64,000 nucleotides of DNA from Budorcas taxicolor (lineage: Eukaryota; Chordata; Mammalia; Artiodactyla; Bovidae): the NCBI RefSeq assembly GCF_023091745.1, contig NC_068935.1:5837744-5901743 (forward strand), written 5' to 3'. Below the pieces are notes generated by a model. It ran no database searches, was not told the DNA's origin, and worked only from the letters and a program-made list of their open reading frames with translations. The position numbers and the translations under genes were made by a program. Shown here piece after piece: positions 1 to 14,742 of this stretch (positions within the stretch are counted from its first letter, which is position 1; every line of letters starts with the position of its first letter).

Positions 1-186
1 CACACTGCTCATTGTGAGCCAGCGTGCTACCTTGCTTCTGTGTTGGTCTACTGTTTGCAGACCCTATGCATTGTACCCACCAGGCACCTCTCGCCATGGG
101 ATTCTCCAGGAAGAACACTGGAGAGGGTCACCATGACCTCCTCCGGAAATTTTTATGACGCACACACACAGACACACACTCACACA

Positions 187-222
<36 letters not shown>

Positions 223-383
223 TCTTTGTGAGCCTGCGTGCTACCTTGCTTCAGTGGTGCTCGACTCTTTGCAGATCCTATGGACTGTAGCCCAGCAGGC
301 TCCCCTCTCCATGGGATTCTCCAGGAAAGAATACTGGAGAGGGTTACCATGCTCTGCTCCAGGGATCTTTATGACGCATGCGT

Positions 384-418
<35 letters not shown>

Positions 419-1774
419 TCATTGTGAGCCAGCGTGCTACCTTGCTTCTGTGTTGGTCTACTGTTTGCAGACCCTATGCATTGTACCCACCAGGCACTTC
501 TCGCCATGGGATTCTCCTGGAAGAATAGTGGAGAGGGTTACCATGACCTCCTCCGGAAATCTTTATGACGCACCCACACACACACAGACACACAGACACA
601 TACTCACACACACACACACACACTGCTCTTCGTGAGCCTGCGTGCTGCCTTGCTTCAGTGGTGCTCGACTCTTTGCAGACCCTAGGACTGTTCCCACCAG
701 GCTCCTCTCTCCGTGGGATTCTCCAGGAAAGAATACCCGAGAGGGTTACCATGCCATCCTCCGGGAATCTTTATGACGCACACACACAGACACACACTCA
801 CACACTCACACACACTACTTTTGAGCAAGCCTGGTCTCTTGCTTCAGTGGTGCTCGACTCTTTGCAGTCCCTATAGACCCTAGCCCACCAGGCTCCTCTC
901 TCCATGGGATTCTCCGGGAAGAATACTGGAGAGGGTCACCATGACCTCCTCCGGAAATCTTTATGACGCACACACACAGACACACACTCACACACTCACA
1001 CATACACACACACACACACACACTGCTTTAGTGAGCAAGCATGGTCCCTTGCTTCAGTGGTGCTCGACTCTTTGCAGACCCTATGGACCCTAGCCCACAG
1101 GCTCCTCTCTCCATGCGATTCTCCAGGAAAGAATACTGGAGAGGGTTACCGTGCTCTCCGCCAGGGATCTTTATGATGCGCACACACAAACACACACACA
1201 CAAGCTCACTTACAGACACACACTGCCCTTTGTGAGCCTGCGTGCTCCCTTGCTTCAGTGGTGCTCGAATCTTTGCAGACCCCATGGACTTTACCCAACC
1301 AGGCTCGTCTCTCCATGGGATTCTCCAGGAAAGAATACTGGAGAGGGTTACCATGCCCTCCTCCAGTGATCTTTATGATGCGTGCATACACACACACACA
1401 CCCCCCAACACTCACACACACACTGCTGTTTGTGAGCCTGCGTGATACCTTGTGTCAGTGGTGCTCGACTCTTTGCAGACACTATGGACTCTAGCCCACC
1501 AGGCTCCTCTCTCCATGGGATTCTCCAGGAAAGAATACTGGAGAGGCTTACCATGCCCTCCTCCAGTGATCTTTATGACGCACGCGTGCACACACACACA
1601 CACACACACACACTGCTCATTGTGAGCCAGCGTGCTACCTTGCTTCCGTGTTGGTGGACTGTTTGCAGACCCTATGGATCGTACCCCTACAGGCTCCTCT
1701 CTCCATGGGATTCTCCAGGAAAGAATACTGGAGACGGTTACCATGCCCTCCTCCGGGAATCTTTATGACGCACG

Positions 1775-1813
<39 letters not shown>

Positions 1814-3005
1814 ACACACACTGCTCTTGGTGATCCTGCGTGCTACCTTGCTTCAGTGGTGCTTGACTCTTTGCAGACCCTATGGACTGTAGCCCAGCAG
1901 GCTCCTCTCTCCATGGGATTCTCTGGAAAGAACACTATAGAGGGTTACCATCCCTCCTCCAGAGATCTTTATGAGGCACACACACACACACACAAACACA
2001 GACTGAAGCACACACACACTGCTCTTTGTGAGACTGGGTGCTCCCTTGCTTCAATGGTACTCAACTCTTTGCAGACCCTAAGGACTGTAGCCCACCAGAT
2101 TCCTCTGTCCATGGGATTCTCCAGGAAAGGATACTGCCGAGGGTTACCATGCTCTCCTCCGTGGATCTTCATGACTCGCGACACACACAAACAGACACAC
2201 ACACTCACACACACTCACTGCTCTTTTTGAGCCTGCCTTCTACCTTGCTTCAGTGGTGCTCGACTCTTTGCAGACCCTATGACTTTATCCAACCTGGCTT
2301 GTCTCTCCATGGGATTCTCCAAGAAAGAATACTGGAGAGGTTTACCTTGCTCTCCTCCGGGGATCTTTGTGACGTGTGCACACACACACACACACACACA
2401 CAAGCTCACTCACAGACACACACTGCCTTTTGTGAGCCTGCGTGTCCCTTGCTTCAGTGGTGCTCGTCTCTTTGCAGACCCCATGAAGTTTACCCAACCA
2501 GGCTCGTGTCTCCATGGGATTCTCCAGGAAAGAATACTGGAGAGGTTTACCATGCTTTCCTCCGAGGATGTTGAGGACTTGTGCACACACACACACCGAC
2601 ACACACACACACAAACACACACTCACACACATACACACAATGCTCTTTGTGAGCCTGCGTGCTGCCTTGCTTCAGTGGTGCTCGACTCTTTGCAGATCCT
2701 AGGGATTGTAGCCCACCAGGCTCCTCTCTCCATGGGATTCTCCAGGAAGAATAGTGGAGAGGGTTACCATGACCCCTCCGGAAATCTTTATGATGCGTGC
2801 ACACACACACACACACCGACACATACTCACACACACAGACACACACACACTGCTCTTTGTGAGCCTCGTGCTACCTTGCTTCAGTGGTGCTCACCTCTTT
2901 GCAGACCCTATGGCCCTAGCCCACATGGCTCCTCTCTCCATGGGATTCTCCAGGAAAGAATATTGGAGAGGGTTTCCATGCCTTCCTCCGGGAATCTTTA
3001 TGATG

Positions 3006-3038
<33 letters not shown>

Positions 3039-3068
3039 ATTCTCGCGCACACACACACACACACACAC

Positions 3069-5464
3069 ACTGCGCTTTGTGAGCCTGCGTGCTACCTTGC
3101 TTCAGGTGTGCTCGACTCTTGGCAGACCCTATGGCCCTAGCCCGCCTGGCTCATGTCTCCATGGGATTCTCCAGGAAAGAATATTGGAGAGGGTTACCAT
3201 GCCCTCCTCCGGGGATCTTTATGACGCACGCAAACACACACACGCACACACACACACACACACTCACACAGACACTGCTCTTTGTGAGCCTGCGTTCTAC
3301 CTTGCTTCAGTGCTGCTCGACTCTCTGCTGACCCTATATTCCTAGCCCACCAGGCTCCTCTCTCCATGGGATTCTTCTGGACATAATACTGGAGAGGGTT
3401 ACCTTGCCCTCCTCTGGGGATCTTTATGACGCACGCACACACACACACACACACACACACAAACACTCACACACACCCACTGTTCTTTGTGAGCTTGCGA
3501 TCTACCTTGCTTCAGTGGTGCTCGACTCTTTACAGACCTTTTGGACTGTAGCCCACCAGGAACCTCTCTCCATGGGATTCTCCAGGAAAGAATATTGGAG
3601 AGGGTTTCCATGCCCTCCTCCGGGGATCTTTATGACGCACGCACACACACACACGCACTCACACACACACACACTCACACAGACACTGCTCTTTGTGAGC
3701 CTGCGTTCTACCTTGCTTCAGTGGTGCTCGACTCTTTGCAGACCCTATGGACTGTGGCCCAGCAGGCTCCTATCTCCATCGGATTCTTCAGGAAAGAGTA
3801 CTGGAGAGGGTTACCATGCCCTCCTCTGTGGATCTTCATGACTCGCGACACACACAAACAGACACACACACTCACACACACTCACTGCTCTTTTTGAGTC
3901 TGCCTTCTACCTTGCTTCAGTGGTGCTCGACTCTTTGCAGACCCTATGGACTGTAGCCCACCAGGCTCCTCGCTTCATGGGATTCTCCAGGAAAGAATAC
4001 TGGAGACGGTTACCATGCCCTCCTCCGGGAACCTTTATGCTGCACGCACACACACACACACACTCACACTCACATACACACACACAATGCTCTTTGTGAG
4101 CCTGCGTGTTACCTTGCTTCAGTGGTGCTCGACTCTTTGCTGATCCTATGGACTGTAGCCCAGCAGGCTCCTCTCTCCATGGGATTCTCCAGGAAAGAAT
4201 ACTAGAGAAGGTCACCATGCCCTGCTCCAGGGATCTTTATGACGCACGCGTGCACACACACACACACACACACACACACTGCTCATTGTGAGCCAGCGTG
4301 CTACCTTGCTTCTGTGTTGGTCTACTGTTTGCAGACCCTATGCATTGTAGCCCACCAGGCACCTCTCGCCATTGGATTCTCCAGGAAGAATACTGGAGAG
4401 GGTTACCATGACCTCCTCCGGAAATCTTTATGACGCACCCACACACACACAGACACACAGACACATACTCACACACACACACACACACTGCTCTTCTTGA
4501 GCCTGTGGGCTGCCTTGCTTCAGTGGTGCTCGACTCTTTGCAGACCCTATGGCCCTAGCCCACCTGGCTCCTCTCTCCATGGGATTCTCCAGGAAAGAAT
4601 ACTGGAGAGGGTTACCATGCCCTCCTCCGGGGATCTTTATGATGCACGCGCACACACACACACACACACTCACACAGGCACTGCTCTTTGTGAGCATGCA
4701 TTCTACCTTGCTTCAGTGGTGCTCGACTCTCTGCAGACCCTATGGCCCTAGCCCACCAGGCTCCTCTCTCCATGGGATTGTTCTGGACATAATACTGGAG
4801 AGGGTTACCTTGCCCTCCTCTGGGGATCTTTATGACGCATGCACACACACGCACACACACACACACACACACAAACACTCACACACACACTGTTCTTTGT
4901 GAGCCTGCGATCTACATTGCTTCAGTGGTGCTCGACTCTTTACAGACCCTATGGACTGTAGCCCACCAGGCACCTCTCTCCATGGGATTCTCCAGGAAAG
5001 AATATTGGAGAGGGTTTCCATGCCTTCCTCCGGGAATCTTTATGATGCACACACACACACACACACTCACACATTCTCACGCACACACACACACACACAC
5101 ACTGCACTTTGTGAGCCTGCGTGCTACCTTGCTTCAGGCGTGCTGCACTCTTTGCAGACCCTATGGCCCTAGCCGGCCTGGCTCCTGTCTCCATGGGATT
5201 CTCCAGGAAAGAATACTGGAGAGGGTTACCATGCCCTCCTCCGGGGATCTTTATGACGCACGCACACACACACACGCGCACACACACACACACTCACACA
5301 GACACTGCTCTTTGTGAGCCTGCGTTCTACCTTGCTTCAGTGCTGCTCGACTCTCTGCAGACCCTATAGTCCTAGCCCACCAGGCTCCTCTCTCCATGGG
5401 ATTCTTCTGGACATAATACTGGAGAGGGTTACCTTGCCCTCCTCTGGGTATCTTTATGACGCAT

Positions 5465-5499
<35 letters not shown>

Positions 5500-5840
5500 C
5501 TCACACACACCCAGTGTTCTTTGTGATCCTGCGATCTACCTTGCTTCAGTGGTGCTCGACTCTTTACAGACCTTTTGGACTGTAGCCCAAAAGGCACCTC
5601 TCTCCATGGGATTCTCCAGGAAAGAATATTGGAGAGGGTTTCCATGCACTCCTCCGGGGATCTTTATGACGCACGCACACACACACACGCACTCACACAC
5701 ACACACACTCACACAGACACTGCTCTTTGTGAGCCTCCGTTCTACCTTGCTTCAGTGGTACTCGACTCTTTGCAGACCCTATGGACTGTGGCCAACCTGG
5801 CTCCTATCTCCATCGGATTCTTCAGGAAAGAATACTTGAG
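3069..5840. repeat. ~2.0-kb higher-order repeat pair in the left array
   Basis: The unit series starting at 3,069 recurs from about 5,101, an offset of about 2,030 bp. It follows the same order of diagnostic variants: a unit with CTTCAGG instead of CTTCAGTGG, then a unit with the ATTCTTCTGGACATAATACTGG variant, then a unit with TTTACAGACC, then a GGAAAGAGTACTGG or GGAAAGAATACTTG unit. Divergence between the copies is visibly higher than in the 6.2-kb duplication further right, so this duplication looks older. A related first unit also appears at 6,973 and 7,592. Confidence 0.6.
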
Positions 5841-6513
5841 ACGGTTACCATGCCCTCCTCCGGGAATCGTTATGCCGCACGCACACATACACACACACAC
5901 ACACACTCACACTCACGTACACACACACAGTGCTCTTTGTGATCCTACGTGCTACCTTGCTTCAGTGGTGCTTGACTCTTTGCAGACCCTATGGACTGTA
6001 GCCCAGCAGGCTCCTCTCTCCATGGGATTCTCCAGGAAAGAATACTATACAGGGTTACCATGCCCTCCTCCAGAGATCTTTATGTGGCACACACACACAC
6101 ACACAAACACACACTCACGCACACACACACTGCTCTTTGTGATCCTGTGTGCTCCCTTGCTTCAGTGGTGCTCAACTATTTGCAGACCCTAAGGACTGTA
6201 GCCCACCAGGTTCCTCTGTCCATGGGATTCTCCAGGAAAGGATACTGGCGAGGGTTACCATGCCCTCCTCCGTGGATCTTCATGACTCGCGACACACACA
6301 AACAGACACACACACTCACACACACTCACAGACACACACTGCTCTTTGTGATCCTGCGTGCTACCTTGCTTCAGTGGTGCTCGACTCTTTGCAGACCCTA
6401 TGGACTGTAGCCCAGCAGGCTCCTCTCTCCATGGGATTCTCCAGGAAAGAATACTAGAGAAGGTTACCATGCCTTGCTCCAGGGATCTTTATGACGCACG
6501 CGTGCACACACAG

Positions 6514-6544
<31 letters not shown>

Positions 6545-7160
6545 TCATTGTGAGCCAGCGTGCTACCTTGCTTCTGTGTTGGTCTACTGTTTGCAGACCC
6601 TATGCATTGTAGCCCACCAGGCACCTCTCGCCATGGGATTCTCCAGGAAGAATACTGGAGAGGGTTACCATGACCTCCTCCGGAAATCTTTATGACGCAC
6701 CCACACACACACAGACACACAGACACATACTCACACACACACACACACACACACTGCTCTTCGTGCGCCTGCGGGCTGCTTGCTTCAGTGGTGCTCGACT
6801 CTGTGCAGACCCTATGGCCCTAGCCCACCTGGCTCCTCTCTCCATGGGATTCTCCAGGAAAGAATACTGGAGAGGGTTACCTTGCCCTCCTCCGGGGATC
6901 TTTATGACACACGCACGCACACACACACACACAAACACTCACACATTCTCACGCACACACACACACACACACACTGCAGTTTGTGAGCCTGCGTGCTACC
7001 TTGCTTCAGGTGTGCTGGACTCTTTGCAGACCCTATGGCCCTAGCCCGCCTGGCTCATGTCTCCATGGGATTCTCCAGGAAAGAATACTGGAAGGGTTAC
7101 CATGCCCTCCTCCGGGGATCTTTATGACGCACGCGTGCACACACACACACACACACACAC

Positions 7161-9631
7161 TGCTCATTGTGAGCCAGCATGCTACCTTGCTTCTGTGTTG
7201 GTCTACTTTTTGCAGACCCTATGCATAGTAGCCCACCAGGCACCTCTCGCCATGGGATTCTCCAGGAAGAATACTGGAGAGGGGTACCATGACCTCCTCC
7301 GGAAATCTTTATGACGCACCCACACACACACAGACACACAGACACATACTCACACACACACACACACACACACACACTGCTGTTCGTGAGCCTGCGTGCT
7401 GCCTTGCTTCAGTGGTGCTCGACTCTTTGCAGACCCTAGGAGTGTTCCCACCAGGCTCCTCTATCCGTGGGATTCTCCAGGAAAGAATACTGGAGAGGGT
7501 TACCATGCCCTCCTCCGGGGATCTTTATGACGCACACACACAGACACACACTCACACACTCACACATTCACGCACACACACACACACACACACTGCTCTT
7601 TGTGAGCCTGCGTGCTACCTTGCTTCAGGTGTGCTCGACTCTTTGCAGACCCTTTGGCCCTAGCCCGCCTGGCTTCTGTCTCCATGGGATTCTCCAGGAA
7701 AGGATACTGGAGAGGATTACCATGCCCTCCTCCGGGGATCTTTATGACGCACGCACACACACACACACACACACACACAAACACTCACACACACACACTG
7801 TTCTTTGTGAGCCTGCGATCTACCTTGCTTCAGTGGAGCTCGACTCTTTCCCGACCCTATGGACTGTGGCCCACCAGGCTCCTATCTCCATCGAATTCTT
7901 CAGGAAGGAGTACTGGAGAGGGTTACCATGCCCTCCTCCATGGATCTTCATGACTCGAGACACACACAAACAGACACACACACTCACACACACTCACTGC
8001 TCTTTTTGAGCCTGCCTTCTACCTTGCTTCAGTGGTGCTCGACTCTTTGCAGACCCTATGACTTTATCCAACCTGGTTGTCTCTCCATGGGATTCTCCAA
8101 GAAAGAATACTGGAGAGGTTTACCTTGCTCTCCTCCGGGGATCTTTATGACGTGTGTGCACACACACACACAAACAAACACACACTCACACACACACACA
8201 CAAACACACTGCTCTTTGTGAGCCTGCGTGCTACCTTCCTTCAGTGGTGCTCGACTCTTTGCAGATCCTATGGACTGTAGCCCAGCAGGCTCCTCTCTCC
8301 ATGGGATTCTCCAGGAAAGAATACTAGAGAAGTTTACCATGCCCTGCTCCAGGGATCTTTATGACGCACGCGTGCACACACACACACACACACACACACT
8401 GCTCATTGTGAGCCAGCGTGCTACCTTGCTTCTGTGTTGGTCTACTGTTTGCAGACCCTATGCTTTGTACCCACCAGGCACCTCTCGCCATGGGATTCTC
8501 CTGGAAGAATACTGGAGAGGGTTACCATGACCTCCTCCGGAAATCTTTATGACGCACCCACACACACACAGACACACAGACACATACTCACACACACACA
8601 CACACACTGCTCTTCGTGAGCCTGCGTGCTGCCTTGCTTCAGTGGTACTTGACTCTTTGCAGACCCTAGGACTGTTCCCACCAGGCTCCTCTCTCCGTGG
8701 GATTCTCCAGGAAAGAATACTGAAGAAGGTTACCATTCCCTCCTCTGGGAATCTTTATGACACACACACACAGAAACACACTCACACACTCACACACACA
8801 CACACACACACACACTGCTTTAGTGAGCAAGCATGGTCCCTTGCTTCAGTGGTGCTCGACTCTTGGCAGACCCTATGGACCCTAGCCCACCAGGCTCCTC
8901 TCTCCATGGGATTCTCCAGGAAAGAATACTGGAAAGTGTTACTGTACTCTCCGCCGGGGATCTTTATGACGCGCACACACAAAGACACACACACAAGCTC
9001 ACTCACAGACACACACTGCCCTTTGTGAGCCTGCGTGCTCCCTTGCTTCAGTGGTGCTCGTCTCTTTGCAGACCCCATGGACTTTACCCAACCAGGCTCG
9101 TCTCTCCATGGGATTCTCCAGGAAAGAATACTAGAGAGGTTTACCATGCTTTCCTCCGGGGATCTTGAGTACGTGTGTGCACACACACACACACACGCAC
9201 ACAAACACACACTCACACACATACACACAATGCACTTTGTGAGCCTGCGTGCTGCCTTGCTTCAGTAGTGCTCGACTCTTTGCAGATCCTAGGGATTGTA
9301 GCCCACCAGGCTCCTCTCTCCATGGGATTCTCCAGGAAGAATACTGGAGAGGGTTACCATGACCCCTCTGGAAAACTTTATGATGCGTGCACACACACAC
9401 ACACACAGACACATACACACACACACTGCTGTTTGTGAGCCTGCATGCTACCTTGCTTCAGTGGTGCTCGACCCTTTGCAGACCCTATGGACTCTAGCCC
9501 ACCAGGCTCCTCTCTCCATGGGACTCTCCAGGAAAGAATACTGGAGAGGGTTGCCATGCCCTCTTGCGGGGATCTTTATGACGCACACAAACACACAGAC
9601 ACACTCACACACTCAAACACACATACACACT

Positions 9632-9662
<31 letters not shown>

Positions 9663-10256
9663 ACTGCTCTTTGTGTGCCTGCGTGCTACCTTGCTTCAGT
9701 GGTGCTCGACTGTTTGCAGACCCTATGGACTGTAGCCCACCAGGCTCCTCTCTCCATGGGATTCTCCATGAAAGAATACTGGAGAGGGTTACCGTGCCAT
9801 CCTCCTGGGATCTTTATGACGTGCGTGTGCACACACACATGCACACATACACAAACACACACAGTCACACAAACACTCTGCTTTTTGTGAGCCTGGGTGC
9901 TAGGTTACTTCAGTGGTGCTTGACTCTTTGCAGACCATATGGACTGTTGCCCAGCAGGCTCCTCTCTCCATGGGATTCTCCAGGAAAGAATACTAGAGAA
10001 GGTTACCATGCCCTGCTCCAGGGATCTTTATGACGCACGCGTGCACACACACACACACACACACACACTGCTCATTTTGAGCCAGCGTGCTACCTTGCTT
10101 CTGTGTTGGTCTACTTTTTGCAGACCCTATGCATAGTAGCCCACCAGGCACCTCTTGCCATGGGATTCTCCAGGAAGAATACTGGAGAGGGGTACCATGA
10201 CCTCCTCCGGAAATCTTTATGACGCACCCACACACACACAGACACACAGACACATA

Positions 10257-10290
<34 letters not shown>

Positions 10291-12301
10291 TGTTCGTGAG
10301 CCTGCGTGCTGCCTTGCTTCAGTGGTGCTCGACTCTTTGCAGACCCTAGGAGTGTTCCCACCAGGCTCCTCTCTCCGTGGGATTCTCCAGGAAAGAATAC
10401 TGGAGAGGGATACCATGCCCTCCTCCGGGAATCTTTATGACGCACACACACAGACACACACTCACACACTCACACATTCACGCACACACACACACACACA
10501 CACACTGCTCTTTGTGAGCCTGCGTGCTACCTTGCTTCAGGTGTGCTCGACTCTTTGCAGACCCAATGGCCCTAGCCCACCTGGCTCCTGTCTCCATGGG
10601 ATTCTCCAGGAAAGGATACTGGAGAGGATTACCATGCCCTCCTCCGGGGATCTTTATGACGCACGCACACACACACACACAAACACACACACACAAACAC
10701 TCACACACACAAACACTCACACAGACACACTGTTCTTTGTGAGCCTGCGATCTACCTTGCTTCAGTGGAGCTCGACTCTTTCCCGACCCTATGGACTGTG
10801 GCCCACCAGGCTCCTATCTCCATCGAATTCTTCAGGAAGGAGTACTGGAGAGGGTTACCATGCCCTCCTCCATGGATCTTCATGACTCGCGACACACACA
10901 AACAGACACACACACTCACACACACTCACTGCTCATTTTGAGCCTGCCTTCTACCTTGCTTCAGTGGTGCTTGACTCTTTGCAGACCCTATGACTTTATC
11001 CAACCTGGTTGTCTCTCCATGGGATTCTCCAAGAAAGAATACTGGAGAGGTTTACCTTGCTCTCCTCCGGGGATCTTTATGACGTGTGTGCACACACACA
11101 CACACAAACACACACTCACACACACACACACACACACACTGCTCTTTGTGAGCCTGCGTGCTACCTTGCTTCAGTGGTGCTCGACTCTTTGCAGATCCTA
11201 TGGACTGTAGCCCAGCAGGCTCCTCTCTCCATGGGATTCTCCAGGAAAGAATACTAGAGAAGTTTACCATGCCCTGCTCCAGGGATCTTTATGACGCACG
11301 CGTGCACACACACACACTGCTCATTGTGAGCCAGCGTGCTACCTTGCTTCTGTGTTGGTCTGCTGTTTGCAGACCCTATGCTTTGTACCCACCAGGCACC
11401 TCTCGCCATGGGATTCTCCTGGAAGAATACTGGAGAGGGTTACCATGACCTCCTCCGGAAATCTTTATGACGCACCCACACACACACAGACACACAGACA
11501 CATACTCACACACACACACACACACTGCTCTTCGTGAGCCTGCGTGCTGCCTTGCTTCAGTGGTACTTGACTCTTGGCAGACTGATCCAACCAGGTTCCT
11601 CTCTCCGTGGGATTCTCCAGGAAAGAGTACTGAAGAGGGTTACCATTCCCTCCTCTGGGAATCTTTATGACACACACACACAGACACACACTCACACACT
11701 CACACACACACACACACACACACACTGCTTTAGTGAGCAAGCATGGTCCCTTGCTTCAGTGGTGCTCGACTCTTTGCAGACCCTATGGACCCTAGCCCAC
11801 CAGGCTCCTCTCTCCATGGGATTCTCCAGGAAAGAATACTGGAAAGTGTTACTGTACTCTCCGCCGGGGATCTTTATGACGTGCACACACAAAGACACAC
11901 ACAAAAGCTCACTCACAGACACACACCTGCCCTTTGTGAGCCTGCGTGCTCCCTTGCTTCAGTGGTGCTCGTCTCTTTGCAGACCCCATGGACTTTACCC
12001 AACCAGGCTCGTCTCTCCATGGGATTCTCCAGGAAAGAATACTAGAGAGGTTTACCATGCTTTCCTCCAGGGATCTTGAGTACGTGTGTGCACACACACA
12101 CAACACACGCACACAAACACACACTCACACACATACACACAATGCACTTTGTGAGCCTGCGTGCTGCCTTGCTTCAGTGGTGCTCGACTCTTTGCAGATC
12201 CTAGGGATTGTAGCCCACCAGGCTCCTCTCTCCATGGGATTCTCCAGGAAGAATACTGGAGAGGGTTACCATGACCCCTCCGGAAAACTTTATGATGCGT
12301 G

Positions 12302-12332
<31 letters not shown>

Positions 12333-12936
12333 ATACACACACACACACACAAACACACACTGCTCTTTGTGAGCCTCGTGCTACCTTGCTTCAGTGGTGC
12401 TCGACTCTTTGCAGACCCTATGGCCCTAGCCCACCTGGCTCCTGTCTCCATGGGACTCTCCAGGAAAGAATTCTGGAGCGGGTTACCATGCCTTCCTCCG
12501 GGGATCTTTATGACGCCCACACCCACACACACCCACACACACTCACACACAGACACACACAGCTCTTTGCGAGCCTACGTGCTACCTTGCCTCAGTGGTG
12601 GTCAACTCTTTGCAGACCTTATAGACTGTAGCCCACCAGGCTCCTCTCTCCATGGGGATTCTCCATGAAAGAATACTGGAGAGGGTTACCGTGCCCTCCT
12701 CCTGGGATCTTTATGACGTGCGTGCGCACACACACACGCACACATACACAAACACACACAGTCACACAAACACTCTGCTTTTTTGTGAGCCTGTGTGCTA
12801 GGTTACTTCAGTGGTGCTTGACTCTTTGCAGACCATATGGACTGTAGCCCACCAGGCTCCTCTCTCCATGGGATTCTCCAGGTAATAATACTGCAGCGGG
12901 TTACCATGCTGTCCTCCGGGGATCTTTATGACGCAG

Positions 12937-12973
<37 letters not shown>

Positions 12974-13332
12974 TCTTTGTGAGCGTGCGTGCTACCTTGC
13001 TTCAGTTGTGCTCCACTGTTTGCAGAGCCTATGACTGTAGCCCAGCAGGCTCCTCTCTCCATGGGATTCTTTAGGAAAGAATACTGAAAATGGTTACCGA
13101 GCCCTCCTCCGATGATCTTTATGATGTGCACACACACACACACTCACACACTCTCACACACACACACACACACACACACTGCTCTTAGTGAGCCTGTGTG
13201 CTCCCTTGCTTCAGTGGTGCTCGACTCTTTGCAGAACCTATGGCCCTAGCCCTCCTGGCTACTCTCTCCATGGGATTCTCCAGGAAAGAATACTGGAGAG
13301 GGTTGCCATGCCGTTCTCCAGGGATCTTTATG

Positions 13333-13363
<31 letters not shown>
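7161..13363. repeat. 6.2-kb higher-order repeat, copy 1
   Basis: This block repeats at 13,364-19,582 with an offset drifting from 6,203 to about 6,220 because of small indels. Long stretches read as identical, for example around 9,360-10,030 against 15,567-16,240. Both breakpoints fall in CA tracts just before a TGCTCATTGTGAGCCAGCATG unit, as expected for unequal exchange. The block is itself a duplication: 7,161-10,068 and 10,069-13,363 share the same unit order at an offset of about 2,910-2,930, more diverged than the 6.2-kb copies. Confidence 0.85.
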
Positions 13364-13364
<1 letters not shown>

Positions 13365-14742
13365 TGCTCATTGTGAGCCAGCATGCTACCTTGCTTCTGT
13401 GTTGGTCTACTTTTTGCAGACCCTATGCATAGTAGCCCACCAGGCACCTCTCGCCATGGGATTCTCCAGGAAGAATACTGGAGAGGGGTACCATGACCTC
13501 CTCCGGAAATCTTTATGACGCACCCACACACACACAGACACACAGACACATACTCACACACACACCACACACACACACACACTGCTGTTCGTGAGCCTGC
13601 GTGCTGCCTTGCTTCAGTGGTGCTCGACTCTTTGCAGACCCTAGGAGTGTTCCCACCAGGCTCCTGTCTCCGTGGGATTCTCCAGGAAAGAATACTGGAG
13701 AGGGTTACCATGCCCTCCTCCGGGGATCTTTATGACGCACACACACAGACACACACTCCACACACTCACACATTCACGCACACACACACACACACACACT
13801 GCTCTTTGTGAGCCTGCGTGCTACCTTGCTTCAGGTGTGCTCGACTCTTTGCAGACCCTTTGGCCCTAGCCCGCCTGGCTTTCTGTCTCCATGGGATTCT
13901 CCAGGAAAGGATACTGGAGAGGATTACCATGCCCCTCCTCCGGGGATCTTTATGACGCACGCACACACACACACACACACACACAAACACTCACACACAC
14001 ACACTGTTCTTTGTGAGCCTGCGATCTACCTTGCTTCAGTGGAGCTCGACTCTTTCCAGACCCTATGGACTGTGGCCCCACCAGGCTCCTATCTCCATCG
14101 AATTCTTCAGGAAGGAGTACTGGAGAGGGTTACCATGCCCTCCTCCATGGATCTTCATGACTCGAGACACACACAAACAGACACACACACTCACACACAC
14201 TCACTGCTCTTTTTGAGCCTGCCTTCTACCTTGCTTCAGTGGTGCTCGACTCTTTGCAGACCCTATGACTTTATCCAACCTGGTTGTCTCTCCATGGGAT
14301 TCTCCAAGAAAGAATACTGGAGAGGTTTACCTTGCTCTCCCTCCGGGGATCTTTATGACGTGTGTGCACACACACACACAAACAAACACACACTCACACA
14401 CACACACACAAACACACTGCTCTTTGTGAGCCTGCGTGCTACCTTCCTTCAGTGGTGCTCGACTCTTTGCAGATCCTATGGACTGTAGCCCAGCAGGCTC
14501 CTCTCTCCATGGGATTCTCCAGGAAAGAATACTAGAGAAGTTTACCATGCCCTGCTCCAGGGATCTTTATGACGCACGCGTGCACAACACACACACACAC
14601 ACACACACTGCTCATTGTGAGCCAGCGTGCTACCTTGCTTCTATGTTGGTCTACTGTTTGCAGACCCTATGCTTTGTACCCACCAGGCACCTCTCGCCAT
14701 GGGATTCTCCTGGAAGAATACTGGAGAGGGTTACCATGACCC
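11580..14742. other. Zone rich in single-base indels (possible low-accuracy assembly)
   Basis: Against the other 6.2-kb copy this zone has extra single bases near 11,926, 12,102, 12,656, 12,780, 13,566, 13,758, 13,881, 13,932, 14,076, 14,340, 14,586 and 14,741. It also lacks about 12 bp near 11,580. Most are one extra C, T or G in a short homopolymer, or a slip in CA. Flanking parts of the same copies are nearly free of such changes. The zone spans the junction of the two 6.2-kb copies. Confidence 0.7.
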
